Position numbers and translations under genes: made by a program. Positions 8,944 through 17,583 of a stretch of DNA of 64,000 nucleotides are shown here, piece by piece. The stretch lies in assembly GCF_009602435.1 (NCBI RefSeq), contig NZ_VZDQ01000021.1, forward strand, positions 62,001 to 126,000. The letters run 5' to 3'. Numbering within the stretch: position 1 is the stretch's first letter; each line of letters opens with the position of its first letter. The DNA is from Sediminibacillus terrae. Lineage in GTDB: Bacteria > Bacillota > Bacilli > Bacillales > Amphibacillaceae. Below the pieces are notes generated by a model, which worked only from the letters and a program-made list of their open reading frames with translations, was not told where the DNA came from and did no database searches.

Positions 8944-10416
8944 TTACCTGAAGGCTTTATGTTCTTTTATCACACGGATGGAATGTAAGGTTTCGTCTTC
9001 AAGTCCTTGAACAGGCAGCCCTGTTTTCAAATTTTCCTGGATATATCGGATGTTTTCTGCGGTAATGATTTCTCCAGGTATGAAAATCGGAATGCCCGGT
9101 GGATATACCATGATGGATTCAGCACTGATGCGGCCGGACGCTTCCAGGAACGGAATGACTTCAGTATCAGCATAAAAAGCGTCGCGTGGCGACATGGATA
9201 AAAGCGGTATTTCAGGTATTTTAACAGGAACACTTTTCTGAATGGCGTAACCGCTGCGTTCCCATGCCAGTTTATCCAAGGCTTCGACAAGAGCTTCTGT
9301 TTCTTTTTTCTTGTCCCCAGGAGTAATGATACAGAGAATGTTATACATATCCGACAATTCCACTTCAATCCGATAATGCTTTCTAAGCCACCCTTCTACA
9401 TCATATCCGGTAAGACCTAAGTTTTTAACAGAGATGATCAGTTTGGTCGGATCGTAATCAAATGTGGCCTCGCTGCCAAGTATTTCACTGCCCACACAGT
9501 AAAGGTTCGGGATCCGATTAATAGCGTCTCTTGTCAAGTTTGCCAAATGAATGGTCTCGTCGATGAGTGCTTGTCCATTTACTGCAAGATGCTTTCGGGC
9601 AGCGTCAATCGAAGCAAGAAGCAGATAAGAAGTAGACGTGGTGGTGAGCATCGAGAGGACACTCTGGACCCTTTCATGGGAGACCAAGCCTTCTCTAAGG
9701 TTAAGTACAGAACTTTGGGTGAGCGATCCTCCCAGTTTATGAACACTCGTGGCGGCCAAGTCTGCGCCTGCATCCATTGCAGACAAGGGAAGGTCGTTGT
9801 GAAAATGAATGTGGACGCCGTGTGCTTCATCGACCAAGACTGGTACCTCGAAGGAGTGGGCTATCCCGACAATTCTTTTTAAATCGGCAGCAATACCAAA
9901 ATAGGTTGGATTGATCACCAACACTCCTTTGGCATCAGGATTGGCGCTTAACGCCTTTTCTACAGCTTCAGGTGTGATGCCGTGGGAAATTCCGAGTTCT
10001 TTATCCACTTCCGGATGGATGAAAACTGGAGTGGCACCAGAAAAGATAATGGCAGTCGTTACCGATTTGTGAATATTTCGCGGAACGATAATTTTGTCGC
10101 CAGGTCCACAAACGCTTAAAACCATTGTCATAATAGCGCCGCTGGTTCCTTGGACGGAGAAAAAAGTATAATCAGCAGAAAAAGCTTCGGCAGCAAGCTC
10201 TTGGGCTTTTTTGATCATTCCTTGTGGGTGATGGAGATCATCAAGTGGTTCTATATTGATCAAATCAATACCGAGAGCATTATCCCCAATGAATGCCCGG
10301 AAATCTGGATTCATTCCAACGCCTTTTTTGTGGCCGGGGATGTGGAATTGTATGGGATTCCGGTTCATATGATTCACTAGTCCAGTAAATAATGGAGTTT
10401 GTTCCTGTGATGTCAT
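8944..10416 (-). CDS. speA: Arginine decarboxylase (PLP-dependent Orn/Lys/Arg decarboxylase family)
   Basis: A 490-residue protein, the same length as B. subtilis SpeA and strongly similar throughout. It converts arginine to agmatine, the first step of spermidine synthesis, using pyridoxal phosphate. Visible features are the N-terminal QFHIPGHKKG, the FFSVQGTSGAIM phosphate-binding region, VDEAHGVHIHFH (PLP-contacting Asp-His), the PLP lysine in TSVHKLGGSLTQSS, and the C-terminal YPPGIPIFIPGE typical of the family. ATG 10416 has AGAGGTG about 10 bases upstream. In B. subtilis it directly follows slp; here the opuD-like and deacetylase genes lie between them. Confidence 0.95.
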   Translation of the reverse strand: MTSQEQTPLFTGLVNHMNRNPIQFHIPGHKKGVGMNPDFRAFIGDNALGIDLINIEPLDDLHHPQGMIKKAQELAAEAFSADYTFFSVQGTSGAIMTMVLSVCGPGDKIIVPRNIHKSVTTAIIFSGATPVFIHPEVDKELGISHGITPEAVEKALSANPDAKGVLVINPTYFGIAADLKRIVGIAHSFEVPVLVDEAHGVHIHFHNDLPLSAMDAGADLAATSVHKLGGSLTQSSVLNLREGLVSHERVQSVLSMLTTTSTSYLLLASIDAARKHLAVNGQALIDETIHLANLTRDAINRIPNLYCVGSEILGSEATFDYDPTKLIISVKNLGLTGYDVEGWLRKHYRIEVELSDMYNILCIITPGDKKKETEALVEALDKLAWERSGYAIQKSVPVKIPEIPLLSMSPRDAFYADTEVIPFLEASGRISAESIMVYPPGIPIFIPGEIITAENIRYIQENLKTGLPVQGLEDETLHSIRVIKEHKAFR

Positions 10417-10594
10417 AATTCAAAACACACCTCTTTATAACGCTTTATAAATAGCTCTATTTTAATCAAATCCTTCCGCTCACTCCACAGAGTGCGCAGT
10501 GTATGAGAAATTATAGCAAAACAATGGAAGAATCGCTACTTTTAGAAAAACGGGGAACGACATGATAGGATAAAGGGAAAGGAGGAGGGATAGC

Positions 10595-11572
10595 ATGAAT
10601 TGGGATACCCGGGTGACGGAGTTATTGGGAATAGAATATCCAATCATTCAGGGAGGGCTTGCTTATTTAGCTTATGCGGACTTGGCCGCGGCTGTTTCTG
10701 AAGCAGGTGGACTAGGACAAATAACGGCCATGAGCCTTGCAGATAAGACTCGTTTGCAGCAGGAAATAAGAAAAGTGAGGAAAAAAACCGGGAGACCGTT
10801 TGGCGTCAATTTTTCCATAGGGCAGCAGCGCCGTCCGTTTGAGGGGATGGTACAAACGGCAGTTGATGAAAAGGTGCCCGTTATAACGGTGACAGGAGGA
10901 AATCCAGAACCAGTATTGAGAATGACGAAAGGGACAGGGATCAAAACAATGGTGCTCGTAGCAGCCAAACGACAGGCACAAAAAGCGGAGCAATTGGGAG
11001 CAGACGCGGTAATGGTGGTCGGCCAGGAAGGTGGCGGACATATCGGAAGGCAAGACACAGGAACATTCGTTTTGATTCCGGAAGTAGTGGAAGCAGTATC
11101 CATTCCTGTAATCGCCTCTGGAGGGATAGGAGACGGAAAAGGACTGATGGCGGCCTTGGCTTTAGGTGCAGAAGGGGTGGAAATGGGGACAAGATTTATC
11201 GCCACCCAAGAATGTATTCATGCACATCCGGCATATAAAAAAGCGTTATTAGAGGCAGGAGATCGTGATACTGTGGTCATCAAGCGATCGCTTGGCGCTC
11301 CTGCAAGAGCACTACGCAATAAATGGACGGAAAAGATATTGGAATTGGAGCAAGAGGCTCCTGGATATGAAGTTTTGCAGCCTTATATAAGTGGTGAAGC
11401 GAACAAGCGATTCATATACGAAGGAGAGGGCTCAAACGGATTTGGATGGGGTGGTCAAATTTCGGCAAGAATAGACGATATCCCCAGCGTGAAAAATTTA
11501 ATCATGAGAATGATCGGCGAGGCGTCCGACATTCGAAGATCATGGAGTGTAGGGAAGGAGAATGATCTGTGA
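10595..11572 (+). CDS. Nitronate monooxygenase / FabK-like flavoprotein
   Basis: A 325-residue FMN-binding TIM-barrel protein of the nitronate monooxygenase (2-nitropropane dioxygenase) family. Evidence: the N-terminal YPIIQGGLAYLAYADLAAAV, GVNFSIG, the conserved GQEGGGHIGR with the putative catalytic His, then IPVIASGGIGDGKGLMAALA and GAEGVEMGTRF for phosphate/FMN binding. Members oxidise alkyl nitronates or act as enoyl-ACP reductases (FabK); the sequence alone does not separate these, although the GGHIGR motif favours the monooxygenase side. It overlaps yktA by 4 bases and is likely co-transcribed with it. RBS AAAGGAGGAGGGA precedes ATG 10595. Confidence 0.82.
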   Translation: MNWDTRVTELLGIEYPIIQGGLAYLAYADLAAAVSEAGGLGQITAMSLADKTRLQQEIRKVRKKTGRPFGVNFSIGQQRRPFEGMVQTAVDEKVPVITVTGGNPEPVLRMTKGTGIKTMVLVAAKRQAQKAEQLGADAVMVVGQEGGGHIGRQDTGTFVLIPEVVEAVSIPVIASGGIGDGKGLMAALALGAEGVEMGTRFIATQECIHAHPAYKKALLEAGDRDTVVIKRSLGAPARALRNKWTEKILELEQEAPGYEVLQPYISGEANKRFIYEGEGSNGFGWGGQISARIDDIPSVKNLIMRMIGEASDIRRSWSVGKENDL

Positions 11573-11838
11573 ATTACAGTTATCCAATTGAAGAAACATG
11601 GACTAAAGAGGAAATCATCGATGTAGTGAATTTTTATTCCTTGGTGGAGCAGGCGTATGAGAGTGGTGTGAAACGGGAAGATTTGATGCTCGCATATACC
11701 CGATTTAAACAGATTGTTCCTTCAAAAAGTGAAGAAAAACAGCTTTGTGGAAAGTTCGAAAAAGATTCCGGTTACTCTTGTTACCGAACCATAAAAAGTG
11801 CAAAGGAAGCAGCGAATGGAGAAAATATAAAAATGTAA
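11569..11838 (+). CDS. yktA: UPF0223 family protein YktA
   Basis: An 89-residue soluble protein of unknown function. The central YTRFKQIVPSKSEEKQLCG and GYSCYRTIKSAKE strings match the UPF0223/YktA family of Bacillaceae. The GTG start (11569) overlaps the TGA of the upstream flavoprotein gene and is preceded by GGGAAGGAG, so translation is probably coupled. In B. subtilis yktA sits next to speA, as here apart from the inserted flavoprotein gene. Confidence 0.88.
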   Translation: MNYSYPIEETWTKEEIIDVVNFYSLVEQAYESGVKREDLMLAYTRFKQIVPSKSEEKQLCGKFEKDSGYSCYRTIKSAKEAANGENIKM

Positions 11839-12009
11839 AGTACATAGGCTGGATCGTGGAAATAGGCCATACAGGCTTGCCCCTGATGCCTCTACATAAA
11901 ATTTGTTGTGGTTTTCGGTCACCCGTCAGATGGGATTTGTCAATTCCTCATGAAAGGTTATTCCGGTCACGATCTAAACAGCTTTTTTTAAACCACTTAA
12001 AAAACTGTT

Positions 12010-12308
12010 CTCTGTCAAATGTGGTGGTGTGATTTTTCACTCCACCCTCTCTTTATCGAAAGGCTCACTCCAAAAAATAGCTATTTCCCCAATAAACTCG
12101 CTTGAGCCTCCTCGCAAAGCCCGCTGTGGGGTCCCGGTCGTCCGTATTTCCGCGGTAGTCTCGCTTAGTTCCTCTGCTGCGCTATCCCTTTCTTTTTTCC
12201 GTTGGTGTCGCAACTTTCAGGTAACAAAGAGAGAGGGAATGAGTGTGATTTTTTGCCTTGTTCGATTCCGCATACCGGTAGGGGACACCATCCCATTCAG
12301 TATAGAGC
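12010..12308. repeat. Shorter (~300 bp) relative of the 4026-4597 repeat unit
   Basis: The left end, CAAATGTGGTGGTGTG (12016-12031), and the right end CATTCAGTATAGAGCC (12293-12308) match the ends of the unit at 4026-4597. The interior keeps the right half of a box hairpin (box 2 relative CCGCGGTAGTCTCGC) but has lost box 1 and the second hairpin. It lies between convergent yktA and yktB. The preceding 11839-12009 shows no recognised feature. Confidence 0.65.
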
Positions 12309-12354
12309 CAAAAAACCGGACGGTTTCGAAGTTTAGAATTTCGATACCGTCCGG
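12308..12354 (-). terminator. Terminator of yktB
   Basis: ACCGGACGGT (12314-12323) pairs perfectly with ACCGTCCGGT (12345-12354). The minus strand continues with TTTTTTGG. The stop codon is 86 bases upstream in the reading direction. Confidence 0.85.
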
Positions 12355-12439
12355 TTCTTGCTTTCGGTCAAGATAGATTTGTACCGACCGTTTTTTCACT
12401 GTTTATTATACAGGACGAGCAGAATCTCAGATCAGGTCG

Positions 12440-13066
12440 TCAGTTGTCGCCCCGACTTTCCACAGCAAGCTTATAAAACGGCAACAAGGTGTCACAAGTC
12501 CGCTTTACTTCCTTGATGAATTTGTTTCCATCTTTTGCAATGGGACTGTCTGGAGCTATATGTTTACCTACTAGAAACTCTGCCTTTTTCACATCTCTGA
12601 ATCTGATCAGATTTTCTTCGCTTAAATCGGAAATGGGCAGTGCCGCCTTTTTTGTATGATCAAGTGAGACGACAAAATCTTCCGTTAGCTGTTTCAAAGC
12701 ATCATATTCATCCAGGAATGTTTTTGCAATGGTTTGTTTTTCCGGAAGTTCATAAATCAATGCCAGCCATATAAATACATGATCATCAAACAACCCGACC
12801 TGAAAATGAGGGTGTTTCTTGTACCCTCTTTTGTTGGCGGCTACCGCCAGCCAGGTATCTGCAGGTGGATTGACAGATCTTCGCGCGTGTTGTGCTATAT
12901 GTAAGAACATTTCGTTCCCAAGTTGAGCCGATAGGTGTTCTGTCAATTCATCGCCTATCAGTTGAAACTTCGGCTGGATACGTTCTCTGATTGCTTCCAT
13001 ACGGGCATCCAATCCTTCGATATCAAATGTGGCGAAATCTTCTCTCGTAAAACCATTAAAGTCCAT
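12440..13066 (-). CDS. yktB: UPF0637 family protein YktB
   Basis: A 208-residue soluble protein of unknown biochemical role. It matches the UPF0637/YktB family in length and in strings such as GFTREDFATFDIEGLDARM at the N-terminus, HIAQHARRSVNPPADTWLA, KRGYKKHPHFQVGLF and WLALIYELP. It is monocistronic on the minus strand with AAGGAAGAG upstream of ATG 13066. The position next to yktA is conserved with B. subtilis, but here the gene is convergent to yktA, with a repeat unit between them. Confidence 0.88.
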   Translation of the reverse strand: MDFNGFTREDFATFDIEGLDARMEAIRERIQPKFQLIGDELTEHLSAQLGNEMFLHIAQHARRSVNPPADTWLAVAANKRGYKKHPHFQVGLFDDHVFIWLALIYELPEKQTIAKTFLDEYDALKQLTEDFVVSLDHTKKAALPISDLSEENLIRFRDVKKAEFLVGKHIAPDSPIAKDGNKFIKEVKRTCDTLLPFYKLAVESRGDN

Positions 13067-13242
13067 ATTACGCTCTTCCTTCCATTCTTTTGCTGTTTTT
13101 ATTTTACCATAGTAATCAGACAGAACAAACGGAACAGCCTGTGTTTAAAGGGGTGGACAGAGGGGTAATAAAAAATTAACAAAATGATAAAGCTAACTTA
13201 GCAGGAAAATAAACGACCATAAACCAAAGGGAAGGGGATAAA

Positions 13243-13428
13243 ATGAAATACGTAATGGAAGCAATTAAAAAACGAGAAGCAGAAGAAAAACTTCCGGCAA
13301 TCAAATTGGAAATCGATTATGAACTAATTACATTGTACGATGCCATGAAAAGTGAAGATGAGAAAGCAATGGATAATTCCAAACAACGATTGAATGAATT
13401 GCGCCGGGAAATGCTTGCATTGTCTTAA
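13243..13428 (+). CDS. Small charged helical protein, function unknown
   Basis: A 61-residue protein rich in Glu and Lys, predicted almost wholly alpha-helical (KKREAEEKLP, EDEKAMDNSKQRLNELRREM). I do not recognise a named family. It is supported by a good ribosome-binding site (GGGAAGGGG 6 bases before ATG 13243), coding-like composition and a terminator hairpin directly after the stop. It stands alone between yktB and yktC. It could be a small conserved Bacillaceae protein of this locus; no function is assigned. Confidence 0.65.
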   Translation: MKYVMEAIKKREAEEKLPAIKLEIDYELITLYDAMKSEDEKAMDNSKQRLNELRREMLALS

Positions 13429-13431
13429 AAG

Positions 13432-13456
13432 GAATGAGCTTATGCTCGTTCTTTTT
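13432..13456 (+). terminator. Terminator after the 61-residue gene
   Basis: GAATGAGC pairs with GCTCGTTC (one G-T pair) across a short loop, followed by TTTTTT. The following 13457-13770 contains no convincing gene or site. Confidence 0.7.
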
Positions 13457-13788
13457 TATGCTTTTTTCAAGGAAGCTGTATTTGAAAGGGTCGGAAATTA
13501 ATGGAAATAACAGGTGCTGATTGCTTTTCCTTTGTTTCGTTTCCGGTCGGGTAGGCAGCTGCCAAAAGACAGTATGGACGGTTTATTTCTTGGAAGGCAA
13601 AACTGCGTGGAAAAGAGAGAATTCTATTGAGTATCTCCGAACCTTTTCTTGTCCGAAGATGGAGAATGGCAGAATACCAGCCTGGAAATCTGACGTATTT
13701 TTCTTTAGAATAAAGAAAGATATAGGCCGGATGGGCATTCACCATCATGATGCTGTGTTAGGCAAATACGAAAAAAGGTGTGTTAGGT

Positions 13789-14592
13789 ATGAAACGAGAC
13801 GATAGACAAAAGCTGTTTGATACAGCGAAACAGTGGGTCATGGAAGCAGGAGAGAATATACGGGCAGCGATAGATGAGCCGTTGAGAATTGACACCAAAT
13901 CCAACGCAAATGATTTGGTGACACATATGGACCAACAGACGGAGCAGTTTTTCACGGAGAAAATCAGAAGGGAATTCCCTGAACATTCTATACTTAGTGA
14001 AGAAGGATATGGAGATGACTTAAATAGTGATAAAGGGGTCATCTGGATTATCGATCCTATTGACGGAACAATGAATTTCGTCCATCAAAAACGCAACTTT
14101 GCCATTTCCGTTGGAATTTACCAAGACGGAGTCGGGGAAATTGGATTGATTTACAATGTGATGGATGATGTCCTTTATGCTGCCATGCGAGGCGAGGGGG
14201 CATACCGGAACGAAAAAAAACTTCCTCGATTAAAGCAAGAGCTTCCATTGGAGGAAGCGATTCTAATCCTTAACAATTTTTGGACATGTCCGAACCATAA
14301 AATAGAAGAAACCAAAATGCAGTCTCTAGTTAAAAAAGTCAGAGGCACAAGATCATATGGTTCTGCTGCATTGGAACTCGCTTATGTAGCCGAAGGAATA
14401 GCTGACTGTTACTTGACGATGAAGCTGGCACCATGGGATATTGCCGGTGGTATGGTTTTGGTCAACGAAGTTGGCGGTTTGACGACGAAAGCTGATGGAA
14501 GACCGATCAATATACTGGAACAAAACACTCTTTTATCCTGTAATGCTGAAATTCAACAGGAGTTAGTGGGAGAGTATATCAAGCTAAAATAA
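13789..14592 (+). CDS. suhB: Inositol-1-monophosphatase family phosphatase
   Basis: A 267-residue Mg-dependent phosphatase (YktC in B. subtilis nomenclature). The metal-binding motifs are all present: SILSEEGYG (Glu of motif A), WIIDPIDGTMNFVHQ (motif DPxDGT) and APWDIAGGMVLVNEVGG (motif WDxAxG). It hydrolyses myo-inositol-1-phosphate or related sugar phosphates; the physiological substrate in Bacillus is uncertain. ATG 13789 is chosen over the in-frame GTG 13780 because AAAGGTG lies 8 bases before the ATG. It is monocistronic here. Confidence 0.9.
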   Translation: MKRDDRQKLFDTAKQWVMEAGENIRAAIDEPLRIDTKSNANDLVTHMDQQTEQFFTEKIRREFPEHSILSEEGYGDDLNSDKGVIWIIDPIDGTMNFVHQKRNFAISVGIYQDGVGEIGLIYNVMDDVLYAAMRGEGAYRNEKKLPRLKQELPLEEAILILNNFWTCPNHKIEETKMQSLVKKVRGTRSYGSAALELAYVAEGIADCYLTMKLAPWDIAGGMVLVNEVGGLTTKADGRPINILEQNTLLSCNAEIQQELVGEYIKLK

Positions 14593-14597
14593 AATAG

Positions 14598-14891
14598 GCT
14601 CTCTGAAAATGCGGTGGTGGGATTTTCATTTCCACCGCTTGCTTTATCTTTAGATTCAATCCGGGGACATACGATTTCCCTCCAGTCGCAGAGAAAATAA
14701 ATCCACCTCCTGCGGACGGATGTTCGAGTCTTCTGGTATAAGCCGTTGCGGGGTCTCGCCGCCCGTTTCTCTAAAGAAAAAGAGGCGAACTTTTTCCACG
14801 ACAAGTAAAAATCATCAGCAATTTAGTCTTATGCTGATGATTCCCCTTCATCCTGTCCTATGGAATTGTTCCTCATTGAGTATGGTTGGCA
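14598..14891. repeat. Diverged ~290-bp relative of the 4026-4597 repeat unit
   Basis: The left end is GGCTCTCTGAAAATGCGG (14598-14615), then GTGGTGGGATTTTCA. The interior has GCAGAGAAAATAAATCC, CTGCGGACG and GCGGGGTCTCGCCGCCCGT, matching copy 1 in order. The right end CATTGAGTATGG (14873-14884) resembles the right terminal repeat. The box hairpin is decayed. The ylaF terminator lies inside its right part. Confidence 0.55.
14806..14842 (-). terminator. Terminator of ylaF
   Basis: AATCATCAGCA pairs with TGCTGATGATT (11-bp perfect stem). The minus-strand reading ends in GATTTTTAC. Confidence 0.8.
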
Positions 14892-14895
14892 TGAG

Positions 14896-15075
14896 TCAGG
14901 AAAACGACTGCCTTCTCCGTTTTCTTGCCAGCCCGAACCCCATCAATAGAAAGCCTGCCAGAATAAACAAAACCATAAGCAAATAGTTCCGGAATCCAAT
15001 GGCAATACCTGCCGCTACGAAACTTGCTATAACTAGGACTGCCAACAGCAGCATCGGCAACTGAATTTTTTTCAT
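14896..15075 (-). CDS. ylaF: Small membrane protein YlaF (DUF5325)
   Basis: A 59-residue protein with two hydrophobic segments (about 8-26 and 32-48) and a basic cytoplasmic tail GLARKRRRQ, matching the small YlaF family of Bacillus. Function is unknown. ATG 15075 is preferred over in-frame GTG 15084 because AGGGGTGA lies 6 bases before the ATG. In B. subtilis ylaF is followed by typA (ylaG), which is absent from this place here. Confidence 0.75.
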   Translation of the reverse strand: MKKIQLPMLLLAVLVIASFVAAGIAIGFRNYLLMVLFILAGFLLMGFGLARKRRRQSFS

Positions 15076-15214
15076 GACTCTCACCCCTAATCTTCTAAAA
15101 TTAAGTATAACGGAATTTCCTGTAAATGAAAATGGTCTTTTCTAATGCTAGCACAGAGAATGATGTTCTAGTATGATAGATAAGGGAGTGATTCGGAAAG
15201 AAGGAGTGAAAAAG

Positions 15215-15565
15215 GTGGAGGAAACAAATGAAGCAATCGATATAGGCAACAATTTGCCTATTGTCGATTTTCTGTTTAATACGGCGGCAAACGGCGACCT
15301 CCTGATTGGTTTTCTTTTGTTGTATTTGACAATTGGCATCCTGCTGGCTATTAGTTATAAATTGGGTTTTGCAAGAAAATTGCCGCTGCTTAAATCTATA
15401 ATTGTCTATGTGTTTTTATTTATCGGAGCTTTTATCATTGCGATGCTCGGTCTTAAACTTCCGATGGCAGAGTGTCTGGTCATTATAGCGCTGGTGCTTG
15501 GGATTTATCGTTTCCGGCTGGCTCAAGACCGAAAACGGCGGAAGAACCAGACTGAAAGCAATTAA
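15215..15565 (+). CDS. ylaH: YlaH-like membrane protein
   Basis: A 116-residue integral membrane protein with three hydrophobic segments. The central YKLGFARKLPLLKSIIVYVFL and the following LPMAECLVIIALVLGIYRFRL match the YlaH family. Function is unknown. The start is placed at GTG 15215, 8 bases after AAGGAG (15201-15206); the longer frame to ATG 15173 has no ribosome site and would be unusually long for the family. It is divergent from ylaF. Confidence 0.85.
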   Translation: MEETNEAIDIGNNLPIVDFLFNTAANGDLLIGFLLLYLTIGILLAISYKLGFARKLPLLKSIIVYVFLFIGAFIIAMLGLKLPMAECLVIIALVLGIYRFRLAQDRKRRKNQTESN

Positions 15566-15616
15566 AAAAAGAAGGAACGTACCTGCTGCCTGTAGAGCGG
15601 TCCGTTCCTTCTTTTT
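15564..15616. terminator. Bidirectional terminator between ylaH and ylaI
   Basis: AAAAAGAAGGAACG pairs with CGTTCCTTCTTTTT around a 22-base loop. A and T runs on the two sides suit both convergent genes. Confidence 0.88.
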
Positions 15617-15619
15617 GTA

Positions 15620-15823
15620 TTAAATCAGGCTGTTTTTTTTCTTCTTTTCTTTGTATAACTTGAAATTTCCCGTGGCGTGTCGCTTGTTTGTGTTTTTTTC
15701 TACTCTATCATAGCAACTTTGACAAATATACATATGAATTCGGCGGTTTCTTAACCTTTTCGCCTGCAAGCAGTTGCTGTCTATATTTTCAATGATGTCA
15801 CATAAGACACATTTTACTTTCAT
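15620..15823 (-). CDS. ylaI: YlaI family zinc-ribbon-like protein (DUF2197)
   Basis: A 67-residue protein with two Cys pairs, VKCVLCD near the N-terminus and YICQSCYD in the middle, which form a probable zinc ribbon. AKRLRNRRIHMY and KRHATGNFKLYK match the YlaI family. Function is unknown; a small nucleic-acid or protein-binding role would be a guess. GAGGTGA precedes ATG 15823. The basic C-terminal tail KEKKKKN is notable. Confidence 0.88.
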   Translation of the reverse strand: MKVKCVLCDIIENIDSNCLQAKRLRNRRIHMYICQSCYDRVEKNTNKRHATGNFKLYKEKKKKNSLI

Positions 15824-15980
15824 AACATTATCACCTCACGGTAACTCTTTCTATCATTGTAACATAGGTGATGGACAGACTTCTAATCCTTTTTCAAATA
15901 AACTGGCTAAACAGAAAGGGGCGGTCCGGAAATACGGGGTTCCTCCTCTGTCCAAAAAGGAAAGACCCCGTATTGAACCT

Positions 15981-16586
15981 TCACTGATTTAATTGTTGAT
16001 TGGACTGATCATTCTCGATATCGTCTAATTTCTGTTGATCCTTTTTAGGTATTACTTCTTTATTTTGATCGGGTTCTTCAGGCTGATCATCATTGATGGG
16101 TATTTCCGGCATATATCTGCCGACCACTGCTGAAAGCTCGTCGACAAACCCCTGGACAGGATGACCCTGTTGGATTTTGTCAGCCATGTGCCTGATTCGT
16201 TCCATCCCGTCGGCGTCTGCGATGACAACTGCTGTTTTTCCGTATGGATCATGATGGAGCGCTTCCGCAACAGAGTATTTAATGGTACTGACACGTGAAC
16301 GATCCAAATCTTTATCCACATCTATTCCCACTACCGCATAGGGACCGGCAACCACTGAAGATGCATCATTTACGTTCGGGACATCTGCAGCCAGGCTTGC
16401 CAAATGATCCGCTATCTCTTGGTTGGTATAGTTTTTTTGCTGGCCATCTCCTGGGTCAGAGTTTTCCACTTGGATGGTCGGATCCTGGTTCTCCTGATCA
16501 GGCAAGCTTTCTTCCTGCTGACAGCCAATCAATACGAGACCTAGCGACAAAATACTTGCACATAGGAAAATAAACCGTGAAAACAT
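15981..16586 (-). CDS. ylaJ: YhcN/YlaJ family sporulation lipoprotein
   Basis: A 201-residue lipoprotein with signal peptide and lipobox LIGC (Cys about 22), a Gln/Asp/Glu-rich linker, then the YhcN/YlaJ domain (about 50-160) with AVVGIDVDKDLDRSRVSTIK, SVAEALHHDPYGKTAVV and MADKIQQG. The C-terminal tail is highly charged and probably disordered. Family members are made during sporulation and associate with the spore inner membrane; a role in germination or spore structure is inferred from the family. RBS AGGAGTG precedes ATG 16586. Confidence 0.88.
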   Translation of the reverse strand: MFSRFIFLCASILSLGLVLIGCQQEESLPDQENQDPTIQVENSDPGDGQQKNYTNQEIADHLASLAADVPNVNDASSVVAGPYAVVGIDVDKDLDRSRVSTIKYSVAEALHHDPYGKTAVVIADADGMERIRHMADKIQQGHPVQGFVDELSAVVGRYMPEIPINDDQPEEPDQNKEVIPKKDQQKLDDIENDQSNQQLNQ

Positions 16587-17016
16587 AAGGGCACTCCTCC
16601 TTTTACTCCTATCTTCTCAATTCCTGCACAGTTTATGCATGGTAAGAGAAATGCGAGGTGTATGGGATATCCTGATTGACAACTGGATGGAAAGAGGAGG
16701 GGCGGGAAAAAACGAGCGATAACTGGACACCATGTTTTTGTTCCAGCTGCAACTTTGTTGATGGTTTTTCGGAAGGTTGTGAGAAGAGGTGGGAAAAACA
16801 TGGCTGACTTGATAAATGAGGGGGGGAGAAACAAAAGAAGGATATAAGTGGAATCCTCAATGGGAAGAAGGAGGTGAGTCATTCAGAGCGATCTGCTGAT
16901 GCCCACCTGTCTTCCGAGGATTTAGTGCCCGCATCCAGGTTGTTACAGTCAACGTTTATCGATCGAGCAATAAAAAGCAAGTATTCAATATATGCATTGC
17001 CTTTCGTTCCGTTTGT
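16587..17016. other. Intergenic region without a recognised gene
   Basis: 430 bp between ylaJ and ylaL, where B. subtilis has ylaK (PhoH-like); no PhoH remnant is seen. It contains a near-perfect Shine-Dalgarno GAAGGAGGTGA (16867-16877) followed only by short frames. The 16541-16882 minus-strand frame has low-complexity translation and no ribosome site. Confidence 0.6.
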
Positions 17017-17583
17017 TTATTCAATGATTATTTTGGTTACACCTTTAATCGGTTCTTGCCGATTAGAACCATCTGCAAAATAAACATGGACAGGTCCATT
17101 GTCTTTAATCGGTTTTCCATTTTCGGCAAACAAGAACAATGAATCTTTTAAAAGGGATAAAGAGATGACTTTTTCCTGGTTGTTTAAAACAAGTCTTGCC
17201 TGGTTCGCATCTGATTCTATTTCTGCTGTTTCGAGAAAGTCTTTGATGGGCATGAGATAGGTTCCCTTCAGGATTTGTTCTTTCTCGAACCGATTGATGC
17301 TTCTATTTACCGGTGGTTTACTGCTTTGCTGGTTGATTTCACGCTCCCAGCGGGTCGAAGCCTGCTTCAATACTTCCTCTGAATCTTCTTCAGGGTTGTC
17401 ATTCGAAGCGGTGAATGCACTTTCCATTTCTATTTTTCGGTCATCAAAAATCCACACAGTGGGATCCAATGTGATTTGATAATTTACTTTTCCCGTAAGC
17501 TGGACAATCATCTGTACCAGTCCCTTTCTGTCTCTTTTATAGTATTCGTTTACAAGAATAGCAGACTTGATGTTGAATTTCAT
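17017..17583 (-). CDS. ylaL: Conserved protein YlaL
   Basis: A 188-residue soluble protein. The N-terminal KSAILVNEYYKRDRKGLVQM and NYQITLDPTVWIFDDRKIEM match B. subtilis YlaL by recall, as does the position between ylaJ and ylaN. The middle is charged and variable, with a better ordered C-terminal part (IKDFLETAEIESDANQARLV, GPVHVYFADGSNR). Function is unknown. The ribosome-binding site before ATG 17583 is weak. It is divergent from ylaN. Confidence 0.78.
   Translation of the reverse strand: MKFNIKSAILVNEYYKRDRKGLVQMIVQLTGKVNYQITLDPTVWIFDDRKIEMESAFTASNDNPEEDSEEVLKQASTRWEREINQQSSKPPVNRSINRFEKEQILKGTYLMPIKDFLETAEIESDANQARLVLNNQEKVISLSLLKDSLFLFAENGKPIKDNGPVHVYFADGSNRQEPIKGVTKIIIE

Noticed and set aside
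13467-13748. 93-codon minus-strand frame between the 61-residue gene and suhB
   Set aside because: No ribosome site and no recognisable domain. The region otherwise looks non-coding, so it was left as intergenic.
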